From Glandiceps talaboti (Eukaryota > Hemichordata > Enteropneusta > Spengelidae): DNA of 60,000 bases. Location of the stretch: contig NC_135550.1 in assembly GCF_964340395.1 (NCBI RefSeq), forward strand, positions 14,285,908 through 14,345,907. The letters run 5' to 3'. Shown here one piece after another: positions 48,985 to 60,000 of the stretch (position 1 is its first letter; each line of letters begins with the position of its first letter). Made by a program: the position numbers and the translations under genes. The notes beneath the pieces are model-generated. The model was not told the DNA's origin, searched no databases, and worked only from the letters and a program-made list of their open reading frames with translations.

Positions 48985-49150
48985 ATGTTGCATACTATAT
49001 TATAGCCATCACTTGCAATATTTGACTGAACTCAAACTTAGCATGAAGATATGACATACAAACGATCCGATGACATAATTTATTACATGCAATATTAAAA
49101 AAAATGTCCCGGAAATCCGAACTATGCAATAAACTGTTCCAACGCAGAAA
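48985..49150 (+). repeat. Dispersed repeat family B copy
   Basis: Blocks: CCATCACTTGCAATATTTGA, CTGAACTCAAACTTAG, AAAAAATGTCCCGGAAAT, AAACTGTTCCAACGC. It runs almost directly into the (TA)n tract, where its 3' part is lost. Confidence 0.65.
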
Positions 49151-49166
49151 CGTATAGTTTAAATCG

Positions 49167-49357
<191 letters not shown>

Positions 49358-51452
49358 TCACTTGTCTGATCATAAACCCAGCTTACTAGTATGTCACTTT
49401 AACTAAACCATTCTTAGAGTTGCACGTCAGTTGTTCACGTTACTTGGATATTCTTTTCTACCACGTTTTTACCAAGTGTTGCACGTGTTTGGTATTGATC
49501 ATCATCGGTTGCATCCCATTACCACAAATCTGATGACCCTTGACCTTTCCCCTCACAAAATAACCAGAGTCACGTTTACTGCCATGCCATCGATATATCG
49601 GTGACAGATTAGTCTCACCAACGTTTCACGTGCAGATATTGATTCAGATACTGTATGCCATTATCTGGCTTGACCTTTCACTTCGAAAGTAATATCTCTT
49701 TTTTTTCAAACAACAGTCGATGGGCCGATATGTAACAACCCTGATTAGAAAACAATTGTTTTAAAATTTTATCATCATTAACAATAAGTCTTACAGGCAA
49801 TCCGTTTCCTCACTGCACTATACAAGTGCGAACCTTTCGAAAAAGGACGTTACCCCTAGATAAATTGCACGAGCTGACAGCGTTTTCAGAGACTGGGCAC
49901 AAATTGTAAGGGGGAGGGGGGGGGGCGTTATTTCAGGAGTTTAATGCGTGAAAAATATTGAGCCTCCCTAAAGACCATACACAAAAATTACTGACACTAC
50001 CATATATGTAGATATAAGTACTTTTAACCCGTGTATGCTTTAGACTAAAACGAGAACTACGTGAAATACTGCTGTAAAACAGTATTTGTTATTTTATTTA
50101 ACTTTGATATTAGTCAGGTCCACACAGGTGACGAACACTTATACACGTGGACCTCAAGAAGTATGTTCACCTTACAAACAGCATTCTCGGAATAAATTTC
50201 TTGGAATGCAATCGATCCCATTGTCAGTACGATGTCGAGATCTGGAAATGACAAATACATGATCTGGAAATCAGGCGGGAAGAATATCTATCCTTTGTCA
50301 GTATTTAACACAGTGTGTTACCGATGTCCCACATTAGTAAATATTTATACACATGCACAGTGACACTTATTTCTAAATGAACAAATCTGAGCGTGTTAGA
50401 CGTAGTTGATTATGTACATAGAAACTTGCCATTAGACAGAAACCAGGCGTTTCAAATTTCTGGTACTCAAAAAATATTGTCATAGTATCAATATGCCACA
50501 ACTGAATGTTGCAAGCTACAGTTCCTAAACATCCTTCAACATGTTTCGATGGTAGTTTTACCAATGTATAACGGCTATATTTAAAATAAGAAACCAACAT
50601 AACCAACATGAAAAGTTACTGGTAACTTAAAATAGTTTTTAATCTGTGTCATTTTGTTTGGAATATACTTATCAAATTCATATTTACCATGACTATGGGG
50701 TGTATTCGACCTCTCAAGCTCAGAATATAAGTTTACTATGTACGTATACTTCTCCGAGTTCAACATACATTTCCCTTTCAATTCTCTGCGAGAGTCACTG
50801 CGCGTTCAAGAAGTTGTGTTCTTACGGGGTTGATTTTGACTAGGTGGACATTCTATGTTATCCCTCTTTGATACGTAGTTGGCATATATTCAAGTTTATT
50901 TTATTCATACAGAGCCGTAGAAACTAGTTGTGTCATCTTGCGTTATTGTCAAACTGAACTTTACCCATTACTTTCAAAACTTGGTTTCTGAGTGTCATGT
51001 GTTAGTTGAACTGATCCCTGTATATTTAACAAACAGTTAAAAAAAGCATATGAATACAATCGGAAACATGAATACTAAACTATCTATCTATACACGGTAA
51101 CATGTATGATACGCAATGTGTTTTGTTATGATTTATTTTGTTTCCAGAAACGACGAGCTTTTTGCCCTAGAACATCATCAAGTCAGTAAAATAGTTTGTT
51201 CTGATAATTATAAACCCCTGGAAATAACATGTTCCCGACTGACGGGTGTACAAAGACAATCCAATTGGTCAGTAGTCCCTTTTCTGTAGTCCCCCTCCCA
51301 ACAACAACAAAAAACAATCGTTTTCGACAGTTCCATGATGAAATTTTGTAATACGTCCACATTCAATTTGTTAGATTTATGAAAGTTTTGACACTACACG
51401 CAAAACTCTACCGTTGACTCATAAAGTTTAATTTACATTTATTTGCCATAGT

Positions 51453-51503
51453 AATGTAATGTAATGTAATGTAATGTAATGTAATGTAATGTTATGTTAT
51501 GTA
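51453..51503. repeat. (TAATG)n pentanucleotide repeat
   Basis: Eight or so TAATG units grade into TTATG. Confidence 0.9.
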
Positions 51504-52161
51504 AGTTGATGAACGAATGCTATAATGGTCGAATTAACCATTTAATTCGACAAAACTAAAATTATCTCCAGTTAAACCCCTCTGTTGGCGCAACTTTATC
51601 ATCATCAAATAAAACAAAATTGTGACCAAAACAAAATGGCGAAATTGACTGAGTCCACATATCAGTAAAATAAAATAATATAATATAATATAATGTAAGC
51701 ATGTCACTATTTTGGAGAGAGTCAATCGTTGTGGATGGATTGTCAAAATGCTATATTGCCTTTTGTCCGAAGGGAAGATTGCAAATAAACCACGCTAGAC
51801 AATAGCCGACAACCGGGATATGTAAACCCCAAAGAAATAATTCCCCCGTCACACCATGACATTTAAAACACAGAGTATATCTTATTCGTTTACCGTTAAA
51901 GTTTAATTGAATATTGTCTGTGTCGACTTGTACTGTGTGTTTTAATCTTTTAAAAAATCATGAATTTGACAGACTTGGATGCTTGGAGAGATGTAGGCAT
52001 TATAACAGTACTTGTATAAGCTGTATATGTGTATAATAATCATTGGAAAATGTTCAATGAGTCACGTGATGTGAGACTTTGATATTTGATGGAGTACTAG
52101 TTTCGGCTGAAAAAACAACAACAGCAACACCCACAACACTAAACTATTAATATTGCTGGTG

Positions 52162-52405
52162 GATTGTCGGTGGCCGAGTTGTTAATACCATTTGCCTCTT
52201 ATCACTGCGGTTGGGGTTCGAACCCTTTATGAGTTTGATTAACTTTACCACGCTACAATTAAAAAGAGTAACCAACGACCAACGCAGATTTTCCCCGGGT
52301 ACTCTGGTCTCCCGGTTTCTTCCTGCACTAACACTGACCCCCCCCTCCTGTTATTGGGCAATGCTTGCTGGATGGTAATATATACAAATGTAAAAATTAT
52401 TGAAA
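52162..52405 (+). mobile_element. tRNA-derived SINE
   Basis: A pol III A box, TGGCCGAGTTG (52171-52181), and a B box, GGTTCGAACCC (52215-52225), lie 33 bp apart, as in tRNA genes. The head is followed by a non-tRNA body with CCCCGGGTACTCTGGTCTCC and CGGTTTCTTCCTGCAC, a segment type I recall from SINEs of many marine invertebrates. The 3' end is AT-rich and has no long A tail. The tRNA part does not keep a sound cloverleaf, so it is not called as a tRNA gene. It lies outside the bHLH-PAS transcript. Confidence 0.75.
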
Positions 52406-52963
52406 TTTAAACTTCTATATTGAAACCTCCTCTGCGCCATTTTGTGATACTTCGGCTTACGGTGAATAAATTGAACGTCGGGGTAATATCTTCTATTTCA
52501 GCGAAAATTGACGCTTGTTTTGTAAAAAAAAGCATAGAAGATAAATTGCCGTAATGATCAGTGACGCATTTCATTTACCCATACGAGAGGACCTGCGACA
52601 ATATGTTGTGAAGAGGGCCTAATCAATGCCTGTGTATTATGGCACTCCCAGCATTCCAACGCATCAAGAAGCCATACACGTATCTGTAGTCCTCGAAATT
52701 GCACGATTGAACGCCCTGAAGAAGTGATGTAGAATACCTACAACTAGTCCAAGTAATATAAGTACAACACTCAAACTACGTCATAACTTGGCACTTGCAT
52801 CATTCCATTTGTCGACACTATTAACAAGTAAGGTGCAATTTGCGGACGACAGGAAAAAACAATATTATGGTATTTTCCGAAAATCAAAACCAAAAGTTTT
52901 CAATGTCGAAAACCTAAGTTTTCAATGCTTTACAATAATCTTATAATCATTACAGGTCCAGGT

Positions 52964-52990
52964 AGTGGGCGGCCATGTTTAGTGACGTCA
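52964..52990. promoter_or_regulatory. GC-box, YY1-like and CRE cluster
   Basis: Within 27 bp lie GTGGGCGG (GC-box), GGCCATGTTT (YY1-like in reverse) and a perfect TGACGTCA (52983-52990). This looks like a compact promoter or enhancer core, yet no open frame starts beside it on either strand. Confidence 0.4.
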
Positions 52991-53592
52991 TAACAGACCT
53001 TTCTACTACAAGTTTTAATCCATAGAACAGTGGAGCCCCACTGGCTATGGTTTATTCAATCCTCAGACATATGATCAGTTTTTTTTGCATTGGTCTTATC
53101 TTATCATTTGTACATTATGGATTAGATAGGATTAATCTTGAAGTTGATAACCTTTCCTAAAGCGCTGACAAATTGTTAATCTACATCCAAATGTAAATTC
53201 CAATCTGACAGTGACCTTTTAAAAATGCGATAACTATTATGAGATACATAGATAATTGTTATTTCAAATTAGTTTTCGTTTTTTCAGCTAGTGTGATCAA
53301 ATCATTGAGCAGATCGGATGATCAGTACACATAACAAATCCATGGGAGACAAATGCATTATACGTGCAGTTGACATAACTTCCTATCAAAGTTGGTCCTA
53401 ATATAAGTTTTAGGGAAATGATGACAGAAAGCAACGTAAACTATCTGCCAATTATGCTTCCTATATTCCATTACCTGTTTGTAGTACATCGTATTATACA
53501 ATCAAGTATAGCTACCTGTGTATAACGTTTTTATATTTACTGTTCATACATTCAGATAGTACCAACACAATCACTTTTCCACAATTTAATTA

Positions 53593-53638
53593 TGATCGAT
53601 CGATCGATCAATCAATCAATCAATCAATCGATCTATCA
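53593..53638. repeat. (GATC)n-(AATC)n repeat
   Basis: Four GATC units lead into about six AATC units. Confidence 0.9.
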
Positions 53639-55928
53639 ATTTGTTATTTTTGAGGATGTTGTAATAAATAACTGGCCATTAATAATACAAATGTATAGTG
53701 AGTACTATGATTTACTTGTTATTTTATCAAAATATTGTGGGGCTTGCATTATATACTGCAGGGAGGGAGACGATGCGACAGGGAGTAGGTCTACCACTAA
53801 CACGTTACCCATATTACACCATTTATGAGGTCGTGTCGACTCCTCACAACGTATCCTCTTGTCAGAGTTCAGCCGATCACTCAGAGCTTTAGAGCTAAAG
53901 TGATTTGCAATACCTGTATTTACAGATAGCTTTCAAATGTTAGAACATTCCTAAAAACACTTCTCCTGCTAAACGCGTAGCGATTATAATGGGAGTTTTT
54001 TGAGTGTTCTAAAATAAGTAATAACGCAATTATTGAGTACTAATACATCCATGGATTGAATCTTAGCTTACCAAGCTTACCATGATTACTAAACGTAAAA
54101 CCAACAGGTACTTTAGCTGTGAACTCTGCACCGCTGAACGTACGCCCTCTATAGGTAGGTTTTTACACTAGTCACGTACTACATCAGCCTGAGAATGAAA
54201 CATGGAAATGTTGTATTCACATGGTATTTTACTATCACTCTATTATATCATACCGACCGATTCAAGAACCTGTGGTATACAGGCAACAAAAGGCAAATAG
54301 TATCAACTCTCTGTTTATTAAAGTGTGGTAACAGTTTTTATGATTCTCACAAATTTGAATTTTAACTTACCACAAAAGGAATACTAGGTAAATGTGTGTT
54401 TTTGGGACTACTGCTGTTGAGACTGGTTTCTTTACATGTAACTACTCTGTTTTGCAAAGACGTACTTTCGAATTTTTATCCTCAGATTGACATCCATTCT
54501 AATTTAGGTACTTTTAGAGGTTTTGCTAGGTCTTCTGTATTGTGCTATTTTTAACGTCAGTAGCCTTTTTGCTTTATTTTTAAGGAGCCTGTAACTAGGA
54601 ATTGCTCCCGTTGGTCACCCTGGAAACGAAATGAAGTGAAATAAAACAAAACAAACTATTTGAATGTCATGAAGTCGTGAATTTATATCAATGGTTTAGC
54701 ACTATCCAAAAGATATTTATGTTTATGGGGGCTCAGTCTCTCACCTTAAACCTTCCCTCCAAAGTAAATGTTTTCTTTCAAAGTTTATGGCATTATGCAA
54801 TTAAGAAATGATGAAGAATTTGTAGTTGTCTATGGCCAACACAGTGCATTTATTGTAAATAGTAGAGCTCCACAGTTGCTAGTATTAATTCCAGCTAGGA
54901 GTCATATCAACAAGTGAATCCACCTACGACAAACTCTAATGGCGACGATCACAGACATTTTGAATGCATCTCGTTGACAAACTTCATCGATAATCAAAAT
55001 ATTTGATAACACCTATATAGACTTCTTTTATTTCTGCATCCCTCCCCTCCCCCCTTCCCTCCATATGAATGTTTGCCTTATTCAACGATTCTCTGTTAAG
55101 TGGACGAAAACCAGTTAGAAGCGTTGTAAGCCTTTTGAGGTGAGGTTAGTTGAGGCGATCCAGTTTATAATAATGCTGTTATATATGTTTTGAAATGCTT
55201 ATTATTTGACAAAGTTTGAGTTTTATAAAATGCGTGTTTGTCGGATACCTTGCCGCCATGAGAATTTCTCCACATTGGGTATTTGGAATTTCAATAAATC
55301 TTTAAAATTAAAACTATGACCTTGACGTTGAATACGGTAGATTGAAATGGGTTGATATCGATAGTATATAGCAATCCTGCGAATAACTAGTGATCTTAAT
55401 ATACTAACTCCGAGTTGTTACCATGGTTACATGTTTCGGCCCACCCTCTTTTTTTTGTTTCTCATCTTAACTTTTAAAGAAGATAGGCAGGTCAGTCAGT
55501 TAAAGTAAAGAAAGTAAGTGTGTGAGTGCGTGAGTTTGTGAGTGTGTGTACATGTTTGTGATGTTTTCAATTCGTGATTGCACTAGTACTTTGTATGGCT
55601 TAGAAATGACAATTATAAAGTAAAAAAGGAAGCTATGACCTAATTTGTGGTTTTATTGTAAGACTGATCCTTAATTTCAGTCGCAAATGCTTATTTTCGC
55701 CCAGATATGAACTTGTGGTGTCGCCATTTACCATCAGTGATCCAACTATAGAGGACGCCCATTTAATTTTTTCTTCTTCTTGTAGGGGCAGGGCATGAGA
55801 GACAGAACAACAATAAGGGTAGCTCTCACACTACACACTGTGATTATAGGTATTTGATGTTTACTCATCACACAAAAATCTCGACAAAATCTTAACTTCA
55901 TCTCGACATACGACGTAAACTCTGTGGC

Positions 55929-56192
55929 ATGTCATATTCCGGTTGTCAGAAAAACAAAAGAATGTATACTTCGGCCACGAGGAGTGCTGTTCAGAGGCAG
56001 CGTTTGGACGGACCAGTACAGTTGAGCGCCTCCGTTCACAAAACTTTTGTCAGTGCTTATCGGGAAAAGTTGGTTGCATTCTCAACCAGTCGGAACATTC
56101 TGGTGTTTGTTTCAGACACATACATTTTAGGAATTCACATACTAGTTTTAACATTTTGTAGTTTTCTCTATGTACTGCGAGCTATGTGGTGA
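55929..56192 (+). CDS. Possible small membrane protein, 87 codons
   Basis: This open frame starts with MSYSGCQKNKRMY, has a polar basic N-terminal half (through RSAVQRQRLDGPVQ and KTFVSAYREKL), and ends in a hydrophobic stretch, residues about 57-84 (ILVFVSDTYILGIHILVLTF, then CSFLYVL), followed by RAMW and a stop. It reads like a tail-anchored or single-pass membrane protein. CpG content is higher than in the flanks. I do not recognise a family, there is no nearby AATAAA, and a second frame is open for 72 codons, so the call is weak. Confidence 0.3.
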   Translation: MSYSGCQKNKRMYTSATRSAVQRQRLDGPVQLSASVHKTFVSAYREKLVAFSTSRNILVFVSDTYILGIHILVLTFCSFLYVLRAMW

Positions 56193-56219
56193 TTTTAATA
56201 GCGCTCATTTTGCCTAGTG

Positions 56220-56236
56220 GGGCGCCCTCTTGTGGC
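56220..56236 (-). promoter_or_regulatory. CTCF-like binding site
   Basis: The minus strand reads CCACAAGAGGGCGCC, a very close fit to the conserved CTCF core CCACNAGRKGGCGC. It lies about 30 bp after the stop of the 55929-56192 frame. CTCF marks insulators and loop anchors across bilaterians; occupancy here is inferred. Confidence 0.5.
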
Positions 56237-56595
56237 ACTTCTTTCTGACATGACCACAAAATGCGGATCAGGAATATGGTGTAATAGTATACGAATTTAT
56301 GTCACATCCTATGATTGTATGTATTTATACAATGTGCATATTTGTTTGTTCATTATATACAAACAAGCAAGCTTGTAGAGTCGATGGAGTTGGACTCTCC
56401 TGCCATCTGACAGTCATCAAGCACCACTTCATACAAGCACAGACACATACCATTTTTTCTTTTTTTCTACCTTTCGCTATATTTTCTTCTTACAAATTTT
56501 GAGTGACGTGTCTGCTGGGGTATTTCTCAAATTATTGAGACCTGTCACTGCGTCATCAATATTGCCTGTGCTATAGTCCATATGTCCATATTTAG

Positions 56596-57175
56596 CTAAA
56601 ACGAATTTATATCAACACTATCTATAATATCTGAAATTTTAAAAGTTGAATGAAAAGGGAAGTGATCCGATAAATGGGATACTGATAGAACATTCAAATA
56701 CTGAATTTCATTAAAAAAGACTTTTCTGTAAAAAAAATACGTATAGTCAATAAGACTCGATCCATTATATGAGTGGTAGGTAAAGTTACCATACAAATCA
56801 CCCATTTTTCTACCATTTACTTTTTTTTTATATTGGTAGATAAACATAGATCTATAATTTGTTTTTCCATACGAGTTTATAACAGTATCCTTATATAACC
56901 TTTGTATGAGATCAAGGAAACAGAATCAAACATAATCATTTTCAATATAGCCATCTGGTCTCCCTGACCTTGCATCAATATCTCCTATTAGTATTACAAT
57001 AACATCACCAACAGTGAAATTGTGTAATATTTCGTCATGCATATTTAAAAAAAAAGGTTAATATGCTTTTCTTTTAAGATTGACGAATTATCGTGAGGAA
57101 AATCTGTACGGTGGCCCACAGGTGACATAGGAACAATACATTTGTGGAAGAAATAATTAATTTTGTGAGAGCAAA
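56596..57175 (-). pseudogene. Decayed non-LTR retrotransposon endonuclease (EEP-type)
   Basis: Read on the minus strand from 57175 down, frames in order give a CIVPMSPVG-type YIPP segment and then VILIGDIDARSGRPDGYI, matching the GDFNAR.G...DYI motif of apurinic-like endonucleases. A TGA stop breaks the frame. Next come NGRKMGDLYGNFTYHSYNG, SSLIDY, and VSHLSDHFPFHSTFKI, matching the SDHxP catalytic end of the domain. A shift also lies in an A9 run near 57050. No reverse transcriptase follows to the left. It is a 5' fragment of a LINE ORF2, dead. Confidence 0.75.
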
Positions 57176-57539
57176 ATATTTAGTACAAGGATAAAACTTT
57201 TAATTGTTTCCTTTATTTCAAACTTGAGTTCTTTGTCAAACTTAACTCATTTAATATGCATGGTTGACGGCATCTTTTTAACACCCTTTCTGCTTGAAAA
57301 GAAACATTTCACCACCTGAACTGCGCTTACAAATTTCGTTTTGTATCCTATCGCTGCGTAATTTAATACGCAAAGGCAATTACCGTCCTCCTCTCCGACA
57401 CATGTATAGGTAAAATGTTTCGTGTAGTTCGGAAATGCTCTTTGTTAGTTGGTGGCACTGTGCTCTTGTCACTCGTCTTATGGAATCGAGCAATTTAGTG
57501 GAATTTTCAATATCAACTGTTTACAACAAATGTATACAT

Positions 57540-58085
57540 AAATGCATACATACATACACACACATACACACATACACACATACATACATACATACATACA
57601 TACATACATGCATACATGCATACATGCATACATGCATACATACATACATACATACATACATACACATACATACATACATACATACATACATACATACATA
57701 CATGCATACACGCATACACACATACATACACACATACATACATACATACATACATACATACATACATACATACATACACACATACACACATACACACATA
57801 CACACATACATACATACATACATACATACATACATACATACATACATACATACATGCATACCTACATACACACACACACACATACATACATACATACATA
57901 CATACATACATACATACATACATACATACATACATACATACATACATACATACATACATACATACATACAAACACGCATACACGCACACGCATACACGCA
58001 TACATGCATACATACATACATACATACATACATACATACATACATACATACATACATACATACATACATACATACATACATACAT
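57540..58085. repeat. (ACAT)n array, about 545 bp
   Basis: Long ACAT repeats with GCAT, CACA and ACGC variants. This is the largest microsatellite in the window. It creates long His/Thr/Tyr and Cys/Val/Met frames that are not genes. Confidence 0.97.
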
Positions 58086-58115
58086 GAGTGTTTAATCGTA
58101 CAATTTTCAGAACAT

Positions 58116-58233
58116 TTAGACATCAATCGGCAAGTAATAGCTATAGACACAAAGTGAAAGCACGTCGATATTACTTAGACAGCAATCGGCAGGTTATATA
58201 CTTAGATAGTAAAAGCATGTCAATATTACTTAA
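58116..58233. repeat. Two-copy tandem repeat, ~59-bp unit
   Basis: TTAGACATCAATCGGCAAGT recurs as TTAGACAGCAATCGGCAGGT, and AAAGCACGTCGATATTAC as AAAGCATGTCAATATTAC. Confidence 0.85.
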
Positions 58234-58718
58234 GCTGACTACACGACGACGTCTACGAATACGTGTATTTTACATGTACAACATAATATTGATCAAGACT
58301 AAGCGTGTATGTATACACTCTGAACAGATCTAGAGCTAACAACCGTTTGCTTTGACCTATAACCCTTTCTTCTTTGCAGGATATAAAGATTGAGATGTCA
58401 TCGAGTAGAGCGATCAATTTAATTTCCCTGTCAGCGTGCATCTATCACTGTACAGGCAATACTGATATTGTCTTGCTAAGTTAAAGAGGAGATAAAGACG
58501 AGGAACAGTGACACTATAGCTTGTGCTGGAGCACAGTATATTACATGTAATATCCTTAGGGCATAACACTAGGATCTGCCGACTTTCAGATACGTTTGCA
58601 GGTTGCCATGTGAATAGTAACGTTTGAAGTCCGTGGAATAAATGAACACGTTTTTAGGGAACAAGCAGAATTTACGGCACAGAGGTCCTGAAGACAGCAT
58701 GGGGGGGGAGGTTAACTA

Positions 58719-60000
58719 TATCGTTGTGTGAAGGAGGGGGTGGGGGTTAACTATATCAGGAATAACACTGTAGCTATAACACTGTAGCTAAAACACTAGC
58801 TATAACATTGTAGTTATAACACTGTAGCTATAACACTAGCTAAACACTAGCTATAACACTGTAGCTAAAACACTGTAGCTATAACACTGTAGCTATAACA
58901 CTGTAACTATAACACTGTAGCTATATCACTGTGACTATAACACTATAGCTATAACACTGTAAATATAACACTGTAGCTATAACACTGTAGCTATAACACT
59001 GTAGCTAAAACACTAGCTATAACACTGTAACTATAACACTGTAGCTATATCACTGTGACTATAACACTATAGCTATAACACTGTAAATATAACACTGTAG
59101 CTATAACACTGTAGCTATAATACTGTAGCTATAACACTGTAGCTATAACACTTTAGCTATAACACTGTAACTATAACACTGTAGCTAGACAACTGCAGCT
59201 ATAACACTGTAGCTAGACAATTGTAGCTATAACACTGTAGCTATATCACTGTAGCTATAACACTATAGCTATAACACTGTAGCTATATCACTGTAGCTAT
59301 AACACTGTAGCTATATCACTGTAGCTTTATCACTGTAACTATATCACTGTAGCTATAACACTGTAGCTATAACACTGTAGCTATAACACTGTAGCTATAT
59401 CACTGTAGCTATATCACTGTAGCTATAACACTGTAGCTATAACACTGTAGCTATATCACTAACTATAACACATAAAATCGTTGTGTGAAGGAGGGGGCGG
59501 GGGTTAACTATATCAGGAATAACACTGTAGCTATAACACTGTAACTATAACACTGTAGCTATATCACTGTAGCTATATCACTGTAGCTATAACACTGTAG
59601 CTATATCACTAACTATAACACATAAAATCGTTGTGTGAAGGAGGGGGCAGGGTTAACTATATCAGGAATAACACTGTAGCTATAACACTGTAGCTATAAC
59701 ACTGTAGCTATAACACTGTAACTATAACACTATAGCTATAACACTTTAGCTATAACACTTTAGCTATAACACTGTAGCTATAACACTGTAGCTATAACAC
59801 TAGCTATAACAATGTAGCTATAACACTGTAGCTATGACACTGTAGCTATAACACTGTAGCTATATCACTGTAGCTATAACACTGTAGCTATATCACTGTA
59901 GCTATAACACTGTAGCTATATCACTGTAACTATGACACTGTAGCTATAACACTGTAGCTATAACACTGTAGCTATATCACTGTAACTATAACACTGTAGC
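58719..60000. repeat. 14-bp minisatellite with higher-order repeats
   Basis: The basic unit is AACACTGTAGCTAT with ATCACTGT and shortened ACTAGCTAT variants, continuing past the window edge. A separate insert, TCGTTGTGTGAAGGAGGGGG then GTTAACTATATCAGGAATAA, occurs at about 58721, 59479 and 59629, so blocks of the array have been copied as larger units. Confidence 0.95.

Noticed and set aside
52162-52232. Functional tRNA gene
   Set aside because: A and B boxes are present but the arms do not pair into a sound cloverleaf, and a SINE-type body follows.
54140-54165. Second CTCF-like site (ACGCCCTCTATAGG)
   Set aside because: It shares the CGCCCTCT core but misses several key bases on the CCAC side.
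57435-58157. Long His/Thr/Tyr and Cys/Val/Met open frames in all ACAT/ATGT and CA arrays
   Set aside because: A tetranucleotide repeat without a stop is open in many frames on both strands. These are translations of microsatellites, not genes; the same holds at 0.3-0.7, 3.1-3.6, 15.2-15.6, 26.7-27.2, 37.9-38.4, 38.9-39.3 and 47.5-47.9 kb.
58719-60000. CRISPR-like array
   Set aside because: The units are contiguous 14-bp repeats with no unique spacers, and the window is animal DNA.

Overview
The window reads as nuclear DNA from an AT-rich, intron-rich animal genome. Spliceosomal introns with GT/AG borders, a tRNA-derived SINE, a decayed LINE endonuclease, many dispersed short repeats and very abundant ACAT/ATGT, CA and ACGT microsatellites suggest a marine invertebrate (mollusc, hemichordate, echinoderm or cephalochordate grade). 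The sequence alone does not fix the species. Nothing bacterial or viral is seen.

The one gene that can be supported firmly is on the minus strand: a bHLH-PAS transcription factor that runs off the left edge of the window. Six coding exons join in frame with consistent splice phases: 45545-45564 (start codon), 10444-10616 (bHLH), 6833-6951 (acidic/serine-rich linker), 3771-3860, 2887-3058 and 1849-1967 (PAS-A). They give 231 residues. PAS-B and the C-terminal activation region should lie left of position 1. Intron 1 is 34.9 kb and holds most of the window. The first exon sits in a locally CpG-richer segment (about 45.0-45.8 kb) with a YY1-like element, an upstream ORF and, about 340 bp further upstream, two TGACGTAA sites one helical turn apart.

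Introns 1-6 hold repeats: a three-copy ~100-120 bp tandem repeat beside exon 6, a degenerate ~44 bp repeat in intron 3, a 113-bp tandem duplication and a run of broken coding-like frames in intron 2, a likely MITE at 25.07-25.25 kb, a dispersed family with at least six copies (family A), one copy of a second family (family B), and microsatellites of up to ~410 bp.

Upstream of the gene (46-60 kb) there is no second firm gene. This part holds two more family B copies, a 190-bp (TA)n tract, a tRNA-derived SINE at 52.16-52.40 kb, a compact GC-box/YY1-like/CRE cluster at 52.96-52.99 kb, a possible 87-codon membrane-protein ORF at 55.93-56.19 kb followed at once by a strong CTCF-like site, a decayed non-LTR endonuclease on the minus strand at 56.6-57.2 kb, a 540-bp ACAT array, and a 14-bp minisatellite with higher-order structure from 58.7 kb to the right edge.

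No convincing undescribed multi-gene system was found. The most informative observations are the reconstructed bHLH-PAS gene with its distant first exon, its promoter-proximal elements, the two dispersed repeat families, the CTCF-like site and the higher-order minisatellite.
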